NCBI RefSeq assembly: GCF_003991205.1
Contig: NZ_RXOZ01000033.1
Location: 223,576-287,575 of the forward strand
DNA from: Georgenia sp. SYP-B2076
GTDB lineage: Bacteria; Actinomycetota; Actinomycetes; Actinomycetales; Actinomycetaceae
DNA length: 64,000 bases
Direction of reading: 5' to 3'
The translations under genes and the position numbers were made by a program. Positions 43,093-52,166 of the stretch are shown one piece after another. The notes beneath the pieces were generated by a model. That model made no database searches. It saw nothing but the letters and a program-made list of their open reading frames with translations, and had not been told where the DNA came from. How positions within the stretch are numbered: position 1 is the first letter of the stretch; each line of letters starts with the position of its first letter.

Positions 43093-43116
43093 CGGCGTGC
43101 CCGACAGGGCACGCCG
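43093..43116 (-). terminator. Terminator of the aldo/keto reductase gene
   Basis: CGGCGTGCCC (43093-43102) and GGGCACGCCG (43107-43116) pair perfectly with a GACA loop, 17 bases beyond the reductase stop. Confidence 0.8.
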
Positions 43117-43132
43117 ACGCCGCGGGGGCGCC

Positions 43133-44167
43133 CTACAGGTCCGAGGACTTCGCGGCCCAGATGTTGATGCCCGCGTTCACGGCGTGCTCGTCGATCTGCG
43201 CGAGCTCGTCCTCGCTGAACTCCAGGTTCTCGAGCGCGGCGAGCGAGCTCTCCAGCTGGGCCACGCTCGAGGCGCCGATCAGGGCGGTGGTGACCCGGGG
43301 GTCGCGCAGCACCCAGGCGAGCGCCATCTGGGCGAGGCTCTGGCCGCGGGTCTCGGCCATGCCGTTGAGGGCGCGCACGTGCGCGAGGGAGGTCTCGCTG
43401 AGGAACTCCTTGCGCAGCGACCCGCCCCGCGCGGCCCGCGAGTCCGCCGGGATCCCATCGAGGTACTTGTCGGTGAGCATGCCCTGGGCGAGGGGGGAGA
43501 AGACGACGGCCCCCATGCCGCGGTCGCCGAGCACGTCGAGCAGGCTGGGCTCGCCCTCCTCGACCCACCGGTTGAGCATCGAGTACGACGGCTGGTGCAC
43601 GAGGAGGTCCAGGCCGATCTGGTCCGCCACCTCGAACGCCTCGAGGGTGCGCTGGGCCGAGTACGAGGAGATCCCGGCGTAGAGCGCGCGCCCGGAGTCG
43701 ACGGCGGTCTTGAGGGCGCCGAGCGTCTCCTGCAGCGGGGTGGTCACGTCGAAGCGGTGCGAGTAGAAGATGTCCACGTAGTCCAGGCCCATGCGCTCGA
43801 GCGACTGGTCCAGGGACGCGAGGAGGTACTTGCGCGAGCCGCCGTTCCCGTAGGGGCCCGGCCACATGTCGTAGCCCGCCTTGGTGGAGATGACGAGCTC
43901 GTCGCGCACGCCCGAGAGGTCCTCCGCGAGCATCCGCCCGAACGACTTCTCCGCCGACCCGGGGGGCGGCCCGTAGTTGTTGGCCAGGTCGATGTGGGTG
44001 ACACCCAGGTCGACGGCGCGCAGCACGATGTCGCGCTGCGTCGCGTACGGGCTGGCCTCGCCGAAGTTCTGCCAGAGGCCCAGCGCGATGGCGGGCAGGT
44101 CGAGGCCGCTGCGTCCGCAGCGGCGGTAGGTCATGGAGTCATAGCGATCGGTCGCGGGGGTAAACAT
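43133..44167 (-). CDS. Aldo/keto reductase, L-glyceraldehyde-3-phosphate reductase type
   Basis: A 344-residue NADPH-dependent (beta/alpha)8-barrel reductase of the YghZ/AKR14 kind. The family-specific loop is DLANNYGPPPGSAEKSFG, with the catalytic tyrosine, and STKAGYDMWPGPYGNGGSRKYLL follows. The cofactor region is ALIGASSVAQLESSLAAL. Members detoxify L-glyceraldehyde 3-phosphate or methylglyoxal; the substrate here is inferred. The ATG at 44167 follows TACCGT at 7 bases; a GTG at 44176 would extend by three residues. The serA terminator overlaps its -35 zone. Confidence 0.9.
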   Translation of the reverse strand: MFTPATDRYDSMTYRRCGRSGLDLPAIALGLWQNFGEASPYATQRDIVLRAVDLGVTHIDLANNYGPPPGSAEKSFGRMLAEDLSGVRDELVISTKAGYDMWPGPYGNGGSRKYLLASLDQSLERMGLDYVDIFYSHRFDVTTPLQETLGALKTAVDSGRALYAGISSYSAQRTLEAFEVADQIGLDLLVHQPSYSMLNRWVEEGEPSLLDVLGDRGMGAVVFSPLAQGMLTDKYLDGIPADSRAARGGSLRKEFLSETSLAHVRALNGMAETRGQSLAQMALAWVLRDPRVTTALIGASSVAQLESSLAALENLEFSEDELAQIDEHAVNAGINIWAAKSSDL

Positions 44168-44186
44168 GCCTCCCACGGTACTGTGG

Positions 44187-44223
44187 CGCGCCGACCGTCA
44201 CGGCGGACGTGGCGGTCGGCGCG
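44187..44223 (-). terminator. Terminator of serA
   Basis: CGCGCCGACCG (44187-44197) and CGGTCGGCGCG (44213-44223) form an 11-base-pair stem with a 15-base loop, just downstream of serA and only 6 bases upstream of the -10 hexamer of the reductase gene. Confidence 0.75.
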
Positions 44224-44231
44224 TCGACCGG

Positions 44232-45452
44232 TCAGTCCCTCTCGTCGGGGCGCACCATGACGCGCAGCCGCAGCGTGTCCTCCATCTCGCGCACGGCGGC
44301 GACTGCCTCGCGCGGCAGCTCCGAGCCGATGTCGGTGACCACGTAGCCGATCTCGCCGCGGGTGCCGAGGATCTGGCCCTCGATGTTGGCGCCGTGCTCC
44401 GCGAAGGTCTGGTTCACGAGCGCGAGCACGCCCGGGGTGTTGCGGTGGACGAACGCCACCCGGTACCGGGCCGCCTCGGAGGGCTCGAGCGTGAGCCGCG
44501 GGAGGTTGACCGACAGGTCGGTCGAGCCCGTGCGCAGGTACTTGCCCAGCTTGCCGGAGACGAACAGGCCGATGCTCTCCTGCGCCTCCTGGGTCGAGCC
44601 GCCCACGTGGGGGGTGAGGATGACGTTCGGCAGGCCGCGCAGCTCGGAGTCGAACGCGTCGCCCGTCCGCTTGGGCTCGTCGGGGAAGACGTCCACGGCG
44701 GCGCCGGAGACCGAGCCGTCGAGGATCTTCTCGCGCAGCGCGCTGTAGTCGACGAGGAAGCCGCGGGAGAGGTTGAGGAACGCGGCGCCGTGCTTCATCT
44801 GCGCGAACTGCTCGGCGCCGAACATCCCGGCGTTGCCCTCCCGGCCGTCCACGTGCAGCGTGACGACGTCAGCCACGGTCAGGAGCTCGGCCAGGGAGCC
44901 CATGCGCTGGGCGTTGCCCAGCGCGAGCTTCTCGGCCGTGTCGAAGAAGACGACCCGCATGCCCAGCGCCTCGGCGACGACGGAGAGCTGCGTGCCGATG
45001 TTGCCGTAGCCGACGATGCCGAGCGTGCGGCCGCGGACCTCGTGCGAGCCGGTGGCCGACTTGTCCCACACCCCGGCGTGCAGCGCCTTGTCCCGCACGG
45101 TCAGCCGCCGGGTGAGCGAGATGATCTCCGCGACAGCGAGCTCGACGACGGAGCGGGTGTTCGAGAACGGTGCGTTGAACACCGCGATCCCGCGCCGGGC
45201 GGCGGCCTTGAGGTCGATCTGGTTGGTGCCGATGCAGAACGCGCCGATCGCGACCAGCCCCGGGTGCGCCGCCAGGACGCGCTCGGTCACGTGGGTGGTG
45301 GACCGGATGCCGAGGACGTCGACGCCGTCGAGGGCCTCGATGAGCTCGTCCTCGTCCAGGGCGCCGGGGCGCCGGACGACGTCGAGCCCCGCGGCGGCGA
45401 GGACCGCGTCGGCGTTGGTATGGGGGTTCTCGAGGAGGAGTGCGCGTGCCAC
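44232..45452 (-). CDS. serA: D-3-phosphoglycerate dehydrogenase with ACT domain
   Basis: A 406-residue enzyme opening serine synthesis, of the short E. coli-like type with one C-terminal ACT domain. The Rossmann motif is GIVGYGNIGTQLSVVAEALGM. The catalytic histidine lies in LTPHVGGSTQEAQESIG. IGAFCIGTNQIDLKAAARRGIAVFNAPFSNTRSV is typical. The ACT domain (VAFVHRNTPGVLALVNQTFAEHGANI) is expected to bind serine as feedback inhibitor. The GTG at 45452 gives the usual ARALLLENPH opening and has GACCAT 6 bases upstream with no ribosome-binding site. Confidence 0.95.
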   Translation of the reverse strand: MARALLLENPHTNADAVLAAAGLDVVRRPGALDEDELIEALDGVDVLGIRSTTHVTERVLAAHPGLVAIGAFCIGTNQIDLKAAARRGIAVFNAPFSNTRSVVELAVAEIISLTRRLTVRDKALHAGVWDKSATGSHEVRGRTLGIVGYGNIGTQLSVVAEALGMRVVFFDTAEKLALGNAQRMGSLAELLTVADVVTLHVDGREGNAGMFGAEQFAQMKHGAAFLNLSRGFLVDYSALREKILDGSVSGAAVDVFPDEPKRTGDAFDSELRGLPNVILTPHVGGSTQEAQESIGLFVSGKLGKYLRTGSTDLSVNLPRLTLEPSEAARYRVAFVHRNTPGVLALVNQTFAEHGANIEGQILGTRGEIGYVVTDIGSELPREAVAAVREMEDTLRLRVMVRPDERD

Positions 45453-45519
45453 CCGCCCATGGTCCGCTCGTCTCGCATTGCGGAGCAAGCCCGTCCAGCC
45501 CGTGGATGGCCCGGGGGCC

Positions 45520-47817
45520 CTACCCCCGGAAGCCGGCGGGCAGCTCCCCGGCGTGGACCACGTGCAGGCGGCGGGTCGGGCGAGTCATGGCGACGTACAG
45601 GTCGCCCGGCCCGCCGACGAGCACCGCACCCGGCTCGACCAGCACGACGACGTCGAACTCGAGGCCCTTGACCTCCACCGCGTCGAGCACGACGAGCCGG
45701 GACCCGAGGGGGTCGTTGCCGGAGGTGGCGAGCGCGGCACGCAGGTCGGTCTCGGCCGCCAGCGGCGCCAGCAGGTCGAGGTCGTGACCTGCGGGGACGA
45801 CGACGGCCACGCGCCCCGACCCCGCGCCGTCGCTCGCGTCGAGCGCGGCGAGCTCGGCGCGGACGATGTGCACGACGGCGCCCGGGAGCTCCTCCGGGCC
45901 CGCGAGCCTGGTCGTCGCCAGGGCGCCGGGCAGGTCGCGGGCGGCGCGCACCGGGTAGGTGGGGGGCGCACCCTGGGCGGTCATCACCGCCGTCGCCGCG
46001 TCCATCACGGTGGCGGGCGTGCGGTAGCTGATCGTCAGGACGGACTCGCGCACGTGCTCGCTCGCGGCGCGGCCGAGCACCTGCGTCCACGACCGGGCGG
46101 GGTGGTGCCCGCTGCGCTGCGCCAGGTCCCCGACCACGGTCATCGAGCGTGAGGGGCAGCGGCGCAGCAGGGCCCGCCAGGCCATGGGGGAGAGCTCCTG
46201 GGCCTCGTCGACCACCACGTGCCCGTAGGTCCACGACCGGTCGGCGGCGGCGCGTTCGGCGGTGCTGAGCCTCGGGCCGGTGGCCGCGAACCGCTCGGCG
46301 AGCATCTCCGCGCTGACCATGCCCATGCCCAGCCCCTGGGCGGTGATGGCCTCCTGCGCGAACCGGACCTCCTCGGCGGCCTGGATCTTCGACTCGGCCC
46401 TGGCGCGGGTCGCCTCGGCCTGCTCGTGCGGCCCCAGGAGCTCGGCCAGCTCGTCCAGCAGCGGGACGTCGGCGACGGTCCACGCCGAGCCCTTCTCCCG
46501 CTCGAGGAGCGCGCGGTCGGCGGCGGGCATCGAGCCGGCGTGGCCCTCCAGCAGGTCGGGGCGGGCGTAGAGGCGCTCGAGCAGCCCGTGGGGCGTCGTC
46601 GGCATCCAGCACAGGTTCAGCGCCACGCGCACGTCGCGGGCGCTGCGCACGTCCTCCATCAGGTAGGCCCGCTCGGCGGCGTCGTCGACGCCCTTCTCGC
46701 CGGCGTACTCCCGCACGAGGGTGTTCAGCATCGTCAGGGCGAAGGTGTCCCGGGCCTGGTTGTGCGGCAGACCCGTGCGACGGGCCTTGGCCATCGCCGA
46801 CCGGACGTCCTCGGGGTGCAGGTGCAGGGTGGTGCCCTCGACGGCGAGCTCCTGGACGGACCCGGGGACGCGCTGCAGGCCCCGGACGGCACGCGCGAGG
46901 ACCTGCACCATGGCGGTACGGCCCTTGAGGACGGCCACCTCCTCGGGCTCGTCCGCGGTGGCGACGGTGCCGGGCAGGAGGTCGGCCATCGTGGTGGCGA
47001 CGACGTCGCTCTCCCCGAGGGAGGGCAGGACCTGCTCGATGTAGCGGAGGAAGACCCTCGACGGGCCCACCATGAGGACGCCGGATCGCTCCAGGCGCTC
47101 GCGGTGGGCGTAGAGGAGGTAGGCCGCGCGGTGCAGCGCGACCGCCGTCTTGCCCGTGCCGGGGCCGCCCTGCACCACGAGCACGCCGTCCAGGGGCGAG
47201 CGGATCACGGCGTCCTGCTCGGCCTGGATGGTGGCCACGATGTCGCTCATGCGCCCGTCCCGCGCGGCCGACATGGCGGCGAACAGCGCGCCCTCGCCGG
47301 TCAGGCCGCTGGCGACCTCGTCGTCGATGTGCTCGTGGTTGAGCAGCTCGTCCTCGACGCCGAGGACGGTCCGGCCGCGGGTCATCAGGTGGCGGCGGCG
47401 GACGACGTCGCCGGGGTTCGCCGCGGTGGCCTGGTAGAAGGGGCGGGCGCTGGGGGCGCGCCAGTCGACGAGCAGCTGGTTGTGCGTCGCGTCGGACATG
47501 CCGATGCGCCCGACGTAGCGCGGGTCCTCGGAGCGCAGGTCGAGCCGGCCGAACACGAGCCGGTTCTCGACGTGGTCGAGGCGCGCGACGGCGTCGGCGT
47601 AGTGGGCGGCGAAGGCGTCCCGCTCGGAGCGGTTCTGCGGCGAGCCCGAGGGTCCCTCGCGGCGCACGTTCGTCAGGCGTGTGCCGTAGGACGCGCGCAG
47701 CGTGTCGAGGCGGTCGTAGACCTTGTCGACGTAGACCTGCTCCTCGGCGACGGCTGCCTTCGGGGGCGTCGCGGATGCGCTCGTCCCGGTCTCGGGCGTG
47801 GTGGCCGGTCCTGGCAC
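45520..47817 (-). CDS. helD: HelD-family ATPase (UvrD/Rep-like, RNA polymerase-associated)
   Basis: A 765-residue superfamily 1 ATPase of the actinobacterial HelD type. This type removes stalled RNA polymerase from DNA and can affect rifamycin response. An N-terminal helical arm (~residues 15-110, EEQVYVDKVYDRLDTLRASYG) precedes the motor. Walker A is QGGPGTGKTAVALHRAAYLLY, Walker B/DEAQ is VVVDEAQELSPMAWRAL, and motif VI ends with LYVAMTRPTRRLHVVH. The PTFR-like Q-motif region SPLDGVLVVQGG is present. The GTG at 47817 has AGGAG 5 bases upstream. It is divergent from the PAC2 gene across a 275-base gap. Confidence 0.9.
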   Translation of the reverse strand: MPGPATTPETGTSASATPPKAAVAEEQVYVDKVYDRLDTLRASYGTRLTNVRREGPSGSPQNRSERDAFAAHYADAVARLDHVENRLVFGRLDLRSEDPRYVGRIGMSDATHNQLLVDWRAPSARPFYQATAANPGDVVRRRHLMTRGRTVLGVEDELLNHEHIDDEVASGLTGEGALFAAMSAARDGRMSDIVATIQAEQDAVIRSPLDGVLVVQGGPGTGKTAVALHRAAYLLYAHRERLERSGVLMVGPSRVFLRYIEQVLPSLGESDVVATTMADLLPGTVATADEPEEVAVLKGRTAMVQVLARAVRGLQRVPGSVQELAVEGTTLHLHPEDVRSAMAKARRTGLPHNQARDTFALTMLNTLVREYAGEKGVDDAAERAYLMEDVRSARDVRVALNLCWMPTTPHGLLERLYARPDLLEGHAGSMPAADRALLEREKGSAWTVADVPLLDELAELLGPHEQAEATRARAESKIQAAEEVRFAQEAITAQGLGMGMVSAEMLAERFAATGPRLSTAERAAADRSWTYGHVVVDEAQELSPMAWRALLRRCPSRSMTVVGDLAQRSGHHPARSWTQVLGRAASEHVRESVLTISYRTPATVMDAATAVMTAQGAPPTYPVRAARDLPGALATTRLAGPEELPGAVVHIVRAELAALDASDGAGSGRVAVVVPAGHDLDLLAPLAAETDLRAALATSGNDPLGSRLVVLDAVEVKGLEFDVVVLVEPGAVLVGGPGDLYVAMTRPTRRLHVVHAGELPAGFRG

Positions 47818-48056
47818 GGAAGCTCCTGGGTGTAGGGCGAGGCCGGCCACCCGGCGGGGTGGTGCGGCGTTGGCACGGCCAACCATTATCCGCCTCGGCG
47901 GCCCCTCGTGCAGGCATCGCCCACCGCCCGGTGGTGCGCCGCCGGAGAGGCGGGCCGCGCGAGCGGCGTGGCGCGGCGTGTCCGTGGCCCCGCTTCGGCC
48001 GGTCCCCGTCCGGAGCCGGCTCGCGGAATTCCCGGACGGCCTGCGATGTTAGGTCA

Positions 48057-48063
48057 TATAGAT
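48057..48063 (+). promoter_or_regulatory. Candidate -10 TATAGAT of the PAC2 gene
   Basis: TATAGAT stands in an AT-rich island (48047-48068) in a 275-base gap (47818-48092) that is otherwise very GC-rich and shows no gene. It lies about 30 bases before the PAC2 ATG, which has its own GAGAGGAG ribosome-binding site. The -35 is unclear. Confidence 0.4.
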
Positions 48064-48092
48064 CTTGACCCTGACGTGAGAGGAGCGCCGAC

Positions 48093-49103
48093 ATGCGCGA
48101 TCCCCTGGAGCTGTACACGATGAGCCCGCGCGCGTACGACGCCGCCCCGGTGCCGGTGCTCGTGCACGCGATGCGCGGCTCGCTCGACGCCGGGCACGCG
48201 GGCGCGCTGGTGGCGCGCCACCTCCTCGACTCCCTGCCCGTCGAGCGCATCGCGACCTTCGACGCCGACGCGCTCGTCGACTACCGGTCGCGCCGCCCGC
48301 CGATGACCTTCGAGGACTTCCAGTACACGGACTACGAGGAGCCCGTCATCGCGCTCGACCTGCTGCGGGACGACGAGGGCACGCCGCTGCTCCTGCTGCA
48401 CGGACCCGAGCCGGACCTGCGGTGGGACGCGTTCACCACGGCCGTCATCTCCCTCGTGGAGGACCTCGGCGTGCAGCGCACGATCGGCGTGCAGGGCATC
48501 CCCATGGCGGTGCCCCACACCCGGCCGGTGACGGTCACCTCCCACGCCACCCGTGGCGGGCTGGTCGACCCGCAGCGCCACATGATGGGCACCGTCCAGG
48601 TGCCCGGGAACATCGCCGGCCTGCTCGAGCTGCGCCTGGGCCGCGCCGGCCACGACGCCCTCGGCTTCGCCGCGAACGTGCCGCACTACCTGGCCCAGGC
48701 CGAGTACCCGAGCGCCGCCGCCGAGCTGGTCCGCCAGATCTCCGGCAACACCGGCCTGGCCCTGCCCGTCGGGGAGCTCGAGGCCGCCGCGGCGGAGACC
48801 ATGCTTCAGATCGAGGCCCAGATCTCCGCCTCCTCCGAGGTCGGGGCGGTGGTCCACGCGCTGGAGCAGCAGTACGACGCCTACATGGAGGCCGCCGCCC
48901 AGCCCGGTCAGACCACCCTCCTCGCGGAGCCCGGCAACATCCCCACGGCCGACGAGATCGGCGCGGAGCTCGAGGCGTTCCTCGCCGAGCACAAGCAGGG
49001 CGCGCCCGAGACGGACGAGCCCGGGGGCGGGCCGGCACGCCCCGAGCTGCCGCGCGGCGCGTCGGATACCGACGAGCGGCCGGCGGATGGGCCGCAGGCC
49101 TGA
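48093..49103 (+). CDS. PAC2-family (proteasome-assembly-chaperone-like) protein
   Basis: A 336-residue protein of the PAC2 family with VLVHAMRGSLDAGHAGALVARHLL, then RPPMTFEDFQYTDYEEPVIALDLL, and TIGVQGIPMAVPHTRPVTVTSHAT. Actinobacterial homologues are near-universal but their role is not settled; the name derives from the eukaryotic proteasome chaperone fold. The C-terminal ~50 residues are acidic and Pro-rich. A perfect 15-base-pair terminator hairpin follows, so it appears monocistronic. Confidence 0.92.
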   Translation: MRDPLELYTMSPRAYDAAPVPVLVHAMRGSLDAGHAGALVARHLLDSLPVERIATFDADALVDYRSRRPPMTFEDFQYTDYEEPVIALDLLRDDEGTPLLLLHGPEPDLRWDAFTTAVISLVEDLGVQRTIGVQGIPMAVPHTRPVTVTSHATRGGLVDPQRHMMGTVQVPGNIAGLLELRLGRAGHDALGFAANVPHYLAQAEYPSAAAELVRQISGNTGLALPVGELEAAAAETMLQIEAQISASSEVGAVVHALEQQYDAYMEAAAQPGQTTLLAEPGNIPTADEIGAELEAFLAEHKQGAPETDEPGGGPARPELPRGASDTDERPADGPQA

Positions 49104-49113
49104 GCCCCACCGG

Positions 49114-49145
49114 GAGACCCTCGCAGCGACCGCTGCGAGGGTCTC
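49114..49145 (+). terminator. Hairpin terminator after the PAC2 gene
   Basis: GAGACCCTCGCAGCG (49114-49128) pairs perfectly with CGCTGCGAGGGTCTC (49131-49145) around an AC loop; GTCGTCT follows. Confidence 0.9.
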
Positions 49146-49230
49146 GTCGTCTACGCGTTGTGAGCAGGGTCATCGGTACCGGGAGGGGCATCCCCGGCCC
49201 GGCCGGCCCGGGGCTGGAACAATGACGGGC

Positions 49231-50631
49231 GTGTCGCCCTTCCAAGACCCCGCCCCGCCCCGCCTGGCCTTCCTGGTGTGGGGGGCGGGCCTCGCGGCGT
49301 ACATCGTGGCGGTCACCGGGCGCACCTCGCTGGGGGTCGCCGGCCTGGAGGCCATCGACCGCTTCGGCATCAGCGCCTCGACGCTCTCCCTGTTCTCCGT
49401 GGTGCAGCTGGCGGTCTACGCCGCCGCCCAGGTCCCCGTCGGGATCGTGCTCGACCGCATCGGCAGCCGCAAGGTCCTCGCCGTCGGCGCCGTCATCCTT
49501 GCCGGCGGTCAGCTCATGCTGGCCCTCGTCGACACCCTCCCGCTGGCGCTCGTCGCCCGCGTGCTGGTCGGCATCGGCGACGCCACCGCGTTCGTGTCCG
49601 TGCTGCGCCTCGTCCCGGCCTGGTTCGCCGCGCGCAGGGTGCCGGTCCTGACCCAGATGACCGGCATCATCGGCTCGACCGGTCAGATCGTCTCCGCGGT
49701 GCCGTTCCTGGCGGCGCTGCTGACCTTCGGGTGGACCGCGGCGTTCGCGTCGCTGGCGGCCCTCGGGATCTTCATGGGCGCCGTCGCGGCGATCGTCGTG
49801 CGCGACCGGCCCGCGCCCCGGGTCCGGGTGGCGGGGGCCCGTGCCCCGTCGGGGCGGGACGCGGCGGTGCAGCCGGTCGGGACCGGCGCGGAGCTGCCGC
49901 CGACGTCGGTGCCGACCCCCGCCCGGGAGAAGGTCACGATGCGGGCCGTGCTCACCGAGCCCGGGACGTGGCTCGGGTTCTTCACCCACTTCGTGTGCCT
50001 GTTCCCGACCAACACCTTCACGCTCCTGTGGGGCGTGCCGTTCCTGACCGCCGGCCAGGGCGTGAGCGCGCAGTCCGCCAGCGCGCTGCTCACCCTCAGC
50101 GCCCTCGCCGGGGTCGTCTTCGGTCCCACCTTCGGCGAGCTGCAGGCACGCCACCCGCTGCGCCGGTCCTGGCTCGTGCTCGGCGCCGTCGTCTTCGTCA
50201 TCGCCGCCTGGGCGTCGGTGCTCATCCCGGACACCCCGCGCCCGATGTGGCAGCTCGTGGTGCTGGTCATCGCCCTGACGGCCTCCGCGACCGCCTCGAA
50301 CATCGGGTTCGACTTCGCCCGCACCTTCGTGCCGCCCGCGCGGCTGGGCACCGCGACGGGCATGGTCAACGTCGGGGGCTTCGTCGCCTCGCTGATCTCG
50401 ATCTTCCTCGTCGGCCTCGTGCTCGACGTCGCGCGCCCGGGCGGGGAGTACATGCTCGCCGACTTCCGGGCCGCGTTCTCCGTCCAGGGCCTGCTGTGGG
50501 CCGTGGGCCTGGCCGGGCTCTTCCTCGCCCGGCGGGCGACCCGGCGGGGGATGGCCGAGCGCGGCGTCGTCGTGCCTCCGGTGCGCGAGGCCATCGCCCG
50601 CATGCGCGCAGCCCGCCGGCACGAGGGCTAG
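49231..50631 (+). CDS. Major facilitator superfamily transporter, NarK/OFA-like half
   Basis: A 466-residue polytopic protein with about twelve helices and a long Gly/Pro-rich cytoplasmic loop (~residues 190-230) in the middle. The MFS loop motif appears in [18 protein letters not shown], and [27 protein letters not shown] resembles oxalate/formate- and nitrate-type members. The substrate is unknown. I place the start at GTG 49231 because AACAAT lies 7 bases upstream as in other leaderless genes here; ATG at 49222 would add three residues. It stands alone. Confidence 0.87.
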   Translation: MSPFQDPAPPRLAFLVWGAGLAAYIVAVTGRTSLGVAGLEAIDRFGISASTLSLFSVVQLAVYAAAQVPVGIVLDRIGSRKVLAVGAVILAGGQLMLALVDTLPLALVARVLVGIGDATAFVSVLRLVPAWFAARRVPVLTQMTGIIGSTGQIVSAVPFLAALLTFGWTAAFASLAALGIFMGAVAAIVVRDRPAPRVRVAGARAPSGRDAAVQPVGTGAELPPTSVPTPAREKVTMRAVLTEPGTWLGFFTHFVCLFPTNTFTLLWGVPFLTAGQGVSAQSASALLTLSALAGVVFGPTFGELQARHPLRRSWLVLGAVVFVIAAWASVLIPDTPRPMWQLVVLVIALTASATASNIGFDFARTFVPPARLGTATGMVNVGGFVASLISIFLVGLVLDVARPGGEYMLADFRAAFSVQGLLWAVGLAGLFLARRATRRGMAERGVVVPPVREAIARMRAARRHEG

Positions 50632-50909
50632 GCCGCCGCGTCGCGCACCGGCGCCCCGCGATTCCGGCCGGAAAATTGCCGCCAACTCGGGGCATAACTG
50701 CTGGCGGGGGAATCGTGACCCATGCCATAGTGGGCGCGTTGCATCTGCGTTTCCCTGACGTGCGACCCGGGACCGGCCGGAGCCGGCCCCACGTCCGTGC
50801 ACGCGGCCCCCGGGCCCGCGCCGGACGAGCAAGGAAGTGGGACGGCATTGCGGCGATTCACCGGGCCGGCACGGGTCGGCCCACCAACGTCCCGGAAGGA
50901 CACAGCAAG

Positions 50910-51116
50910 ATGGCACAGGGAACCGTGAAGTGGTTCAACGCTGAGAAGGGCTTCGGTTTCATCGAGCAGGACGGTGGCAACGCGCCTGACGTGTTCGTCC
51001 ACTACTCGGCGATCCAGTCCGACGGCTACCGCTCGCTCGAGGACGCGCAGCGGGTCGAGTTCGAGATCACCCAGGGCCCGAAGGGTCCGCAGGCGGAGAA
51101 CGTCCGCGCTCTCTGA
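50910..51116 (+). CDS. cspA: Cold shock protein (CspA family)
   Basis: A 68-residue single OB-fold RNA chaperone. RNP1 is KGFGFIEQ and RNP2 is VFVHYSAI; length is typical. The ATG at 50910 is preceded by GGAAGGA. The 278 bases between the MFS stop and this gene (50632-50909) contain no convincing gene. A long 5' leader, as in other csp mRNAs, is likely, with an AT-richer stretch at about 50672-50700 and CATAGT at 50725-50730 as possible promoter parts. A terminator hairpin follows. Confidence 0.97.
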   Translation: MAQGTVKWFNAEKGFGFIEQDGGNAPDVFVHYSAIQSDGYRSLEDAQRVEFEITQGPKGPQAENVRAL

Positions 51117-51150
51117 CGCACCCGGTCGGCCCGCAGGGCTGCCCAGCGAG

Positions 51151-51177
51151 GGGCCCGCACCATGGCGGTGCGGGCCC
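51151..51177 (+). terminator. Terminator after cspA
   Basis: GGGCCCGCACC (51151-51161) and GGTGCGGGCCC (51167-51177) form an 11-base-pair stem with a 5-base loop, followed by TTCGTCGT. Confidence 0.85.
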
Positions 51178-51252
51178 TTCGTCGTGCCCGGGCGCGCCGC
51201 TGGGGCGCGCCCGGGCCGCGCCGCGCCGCCGAGGGGGTGCCGGGCGCGCCGC

Positions 51253-52119
51253 TCAGGGCGTGGCGCCCGGCCCCGTCGTCGCCGCGTCGCGCTCCGGGGC
51301 GAGCGTGCCCCGGAACGTCGCGAGCTCGGCCCCGTGCACGAGCCTCACCGGCAGGGGGAGCCGGCGCAGGTCCCGCTCGAGGCGCGCCATCGGCAACGGC
51401 GCCGCGGACGCCGCGAGCACGACGTTTCCGTAGCGCCGGCCCCGCAGGATGGCCGGGTCCGCGAGGAGCGCCACGGAGGCGAAGAGCTCCTGGAGGGCCG
51501 CGACCTCCGCGCGCGCCTGGCGCAGCGGCGGGTGGTCGGTGAGGTTGACCAGGTAGAGCCCGTCCGGGCTCAGCACGCGGCGGACCTCCGCGGCGGCCTC
51601 CACGGTGCGCACGTGCCGGGGCACCAGGCCGGCGTCGAAGACGTCGCGGACGACCACCTCCCAGGCACCGTCCGGCAGGGTGGCGGTCACGGCGCGCGCG
51701 TCCCCGCTGCGGATGCGCAGCCGCGGCGCCCGGGGCAGGTCGAACCAGGTCCGGACGAGATCGGCCAGGACGGCGTCCAGCTCGACCGCCAGCTGGGTGG
51801 AGCCGGGGCGCCGCGCCTCGAGCGCGCGCGGCAGCGCGCAGCCCGCGGCGCCCAGGTGCAGGGCCCGCACCGGCCCGGCCGGCCGCGCCGCGTCCAGGAC
51901 GGCCGCCATCTGCTGCATGTACTCGAACTCCAGGTGCGCGGGGTCCTCCAGGTCCAGGCACGAGCTCTCCGTCCCGTCGAGCAGGAGCGTGACCAGGTGC
52001 CCGGCGCCGGGCTCGCGGCGAAGGGTCGCCGTGCCCAAAGACGTCGGCACCGGCCCGGTGGGCAGGTCCGCCGGCATGGACGCACGGCGGGGCGGGGCGG
52101 GGCGGCGACGGTCGGGCAC
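51253..52119 (-). CDS. Spermidine-synthase-like (spermine/spermidine synthase domain) protein
   Basis: A 288-residue protein with the aminopropyltransferase/methyltransferase-like Rossmann domain. The nucleotide motif is ALHLGAAGCALPRAL, followed by the acidic residue in QLAVELDAVLADLVRTWF. VVRDVFDAGLVPRHVRTVEAAAEVRRVLSPDG aligns with the spermidine-synthase catalytic strand, where the usual D-x-x-D reads RDVFDAG. Polyamine synthesis is therefore doubtful, and actinobacterial members of this kind are often of unknown role. The GTG at 52119 has TAACGT 6 bases upstream and is divergent from dinB. Confidence 0.83.
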   Translation of the reverse strand: MPDRRRPAPPRRASMPADLPTGPVPTSLGTATLRREPGAGHLVTLLLDGTESSCLDLEDPAHLEFEYMQQMAAVLDAARPAGPVRALHLGAAGCALPRALEARRPGSTQLAVELDAVLADLVRTWFDLPRAPRLRIRSGDARAVTATLPDGAWEVVVRDVFDAGLVPRHVRTVEAAAEVRRVLSPDGLYLVNLTDHPPLRQARAEVAALQELFASVALLADPAILRGRRYGNVVLAASAAPLPMARLERDLRRLPLPVRLVHGAELATFRGTLAPERDAATTGPGATP

Positions 52120-52166
52120 GTGGCCACGTTAGCCTGGGGGGACGGACCGGACGGGGGAGCGACGAG
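52120..52166. promoter_or_regulatory. Overlapping divergent -10 elements, spermidine-synthase-like gene and dinB
   Basis: The minus strand has TAACGT (52131-52126), 6 bases before the GTG of the synthase-like gene. The plus strand has TAGCCT (52130-52135) pointing to dinB, with a ~30-base leader and GGGGGAG. The two hexamers overlap by two bases. Confidence 0.4.

Noticed and set aside
52120..52166. A LexA or RecA-NDp site before dinB.
   Set aside because: No TCGAAC-N4-GTTCGA or TGTCRGTG sequence occurs there, so SOS control of this polymerase is not supported.
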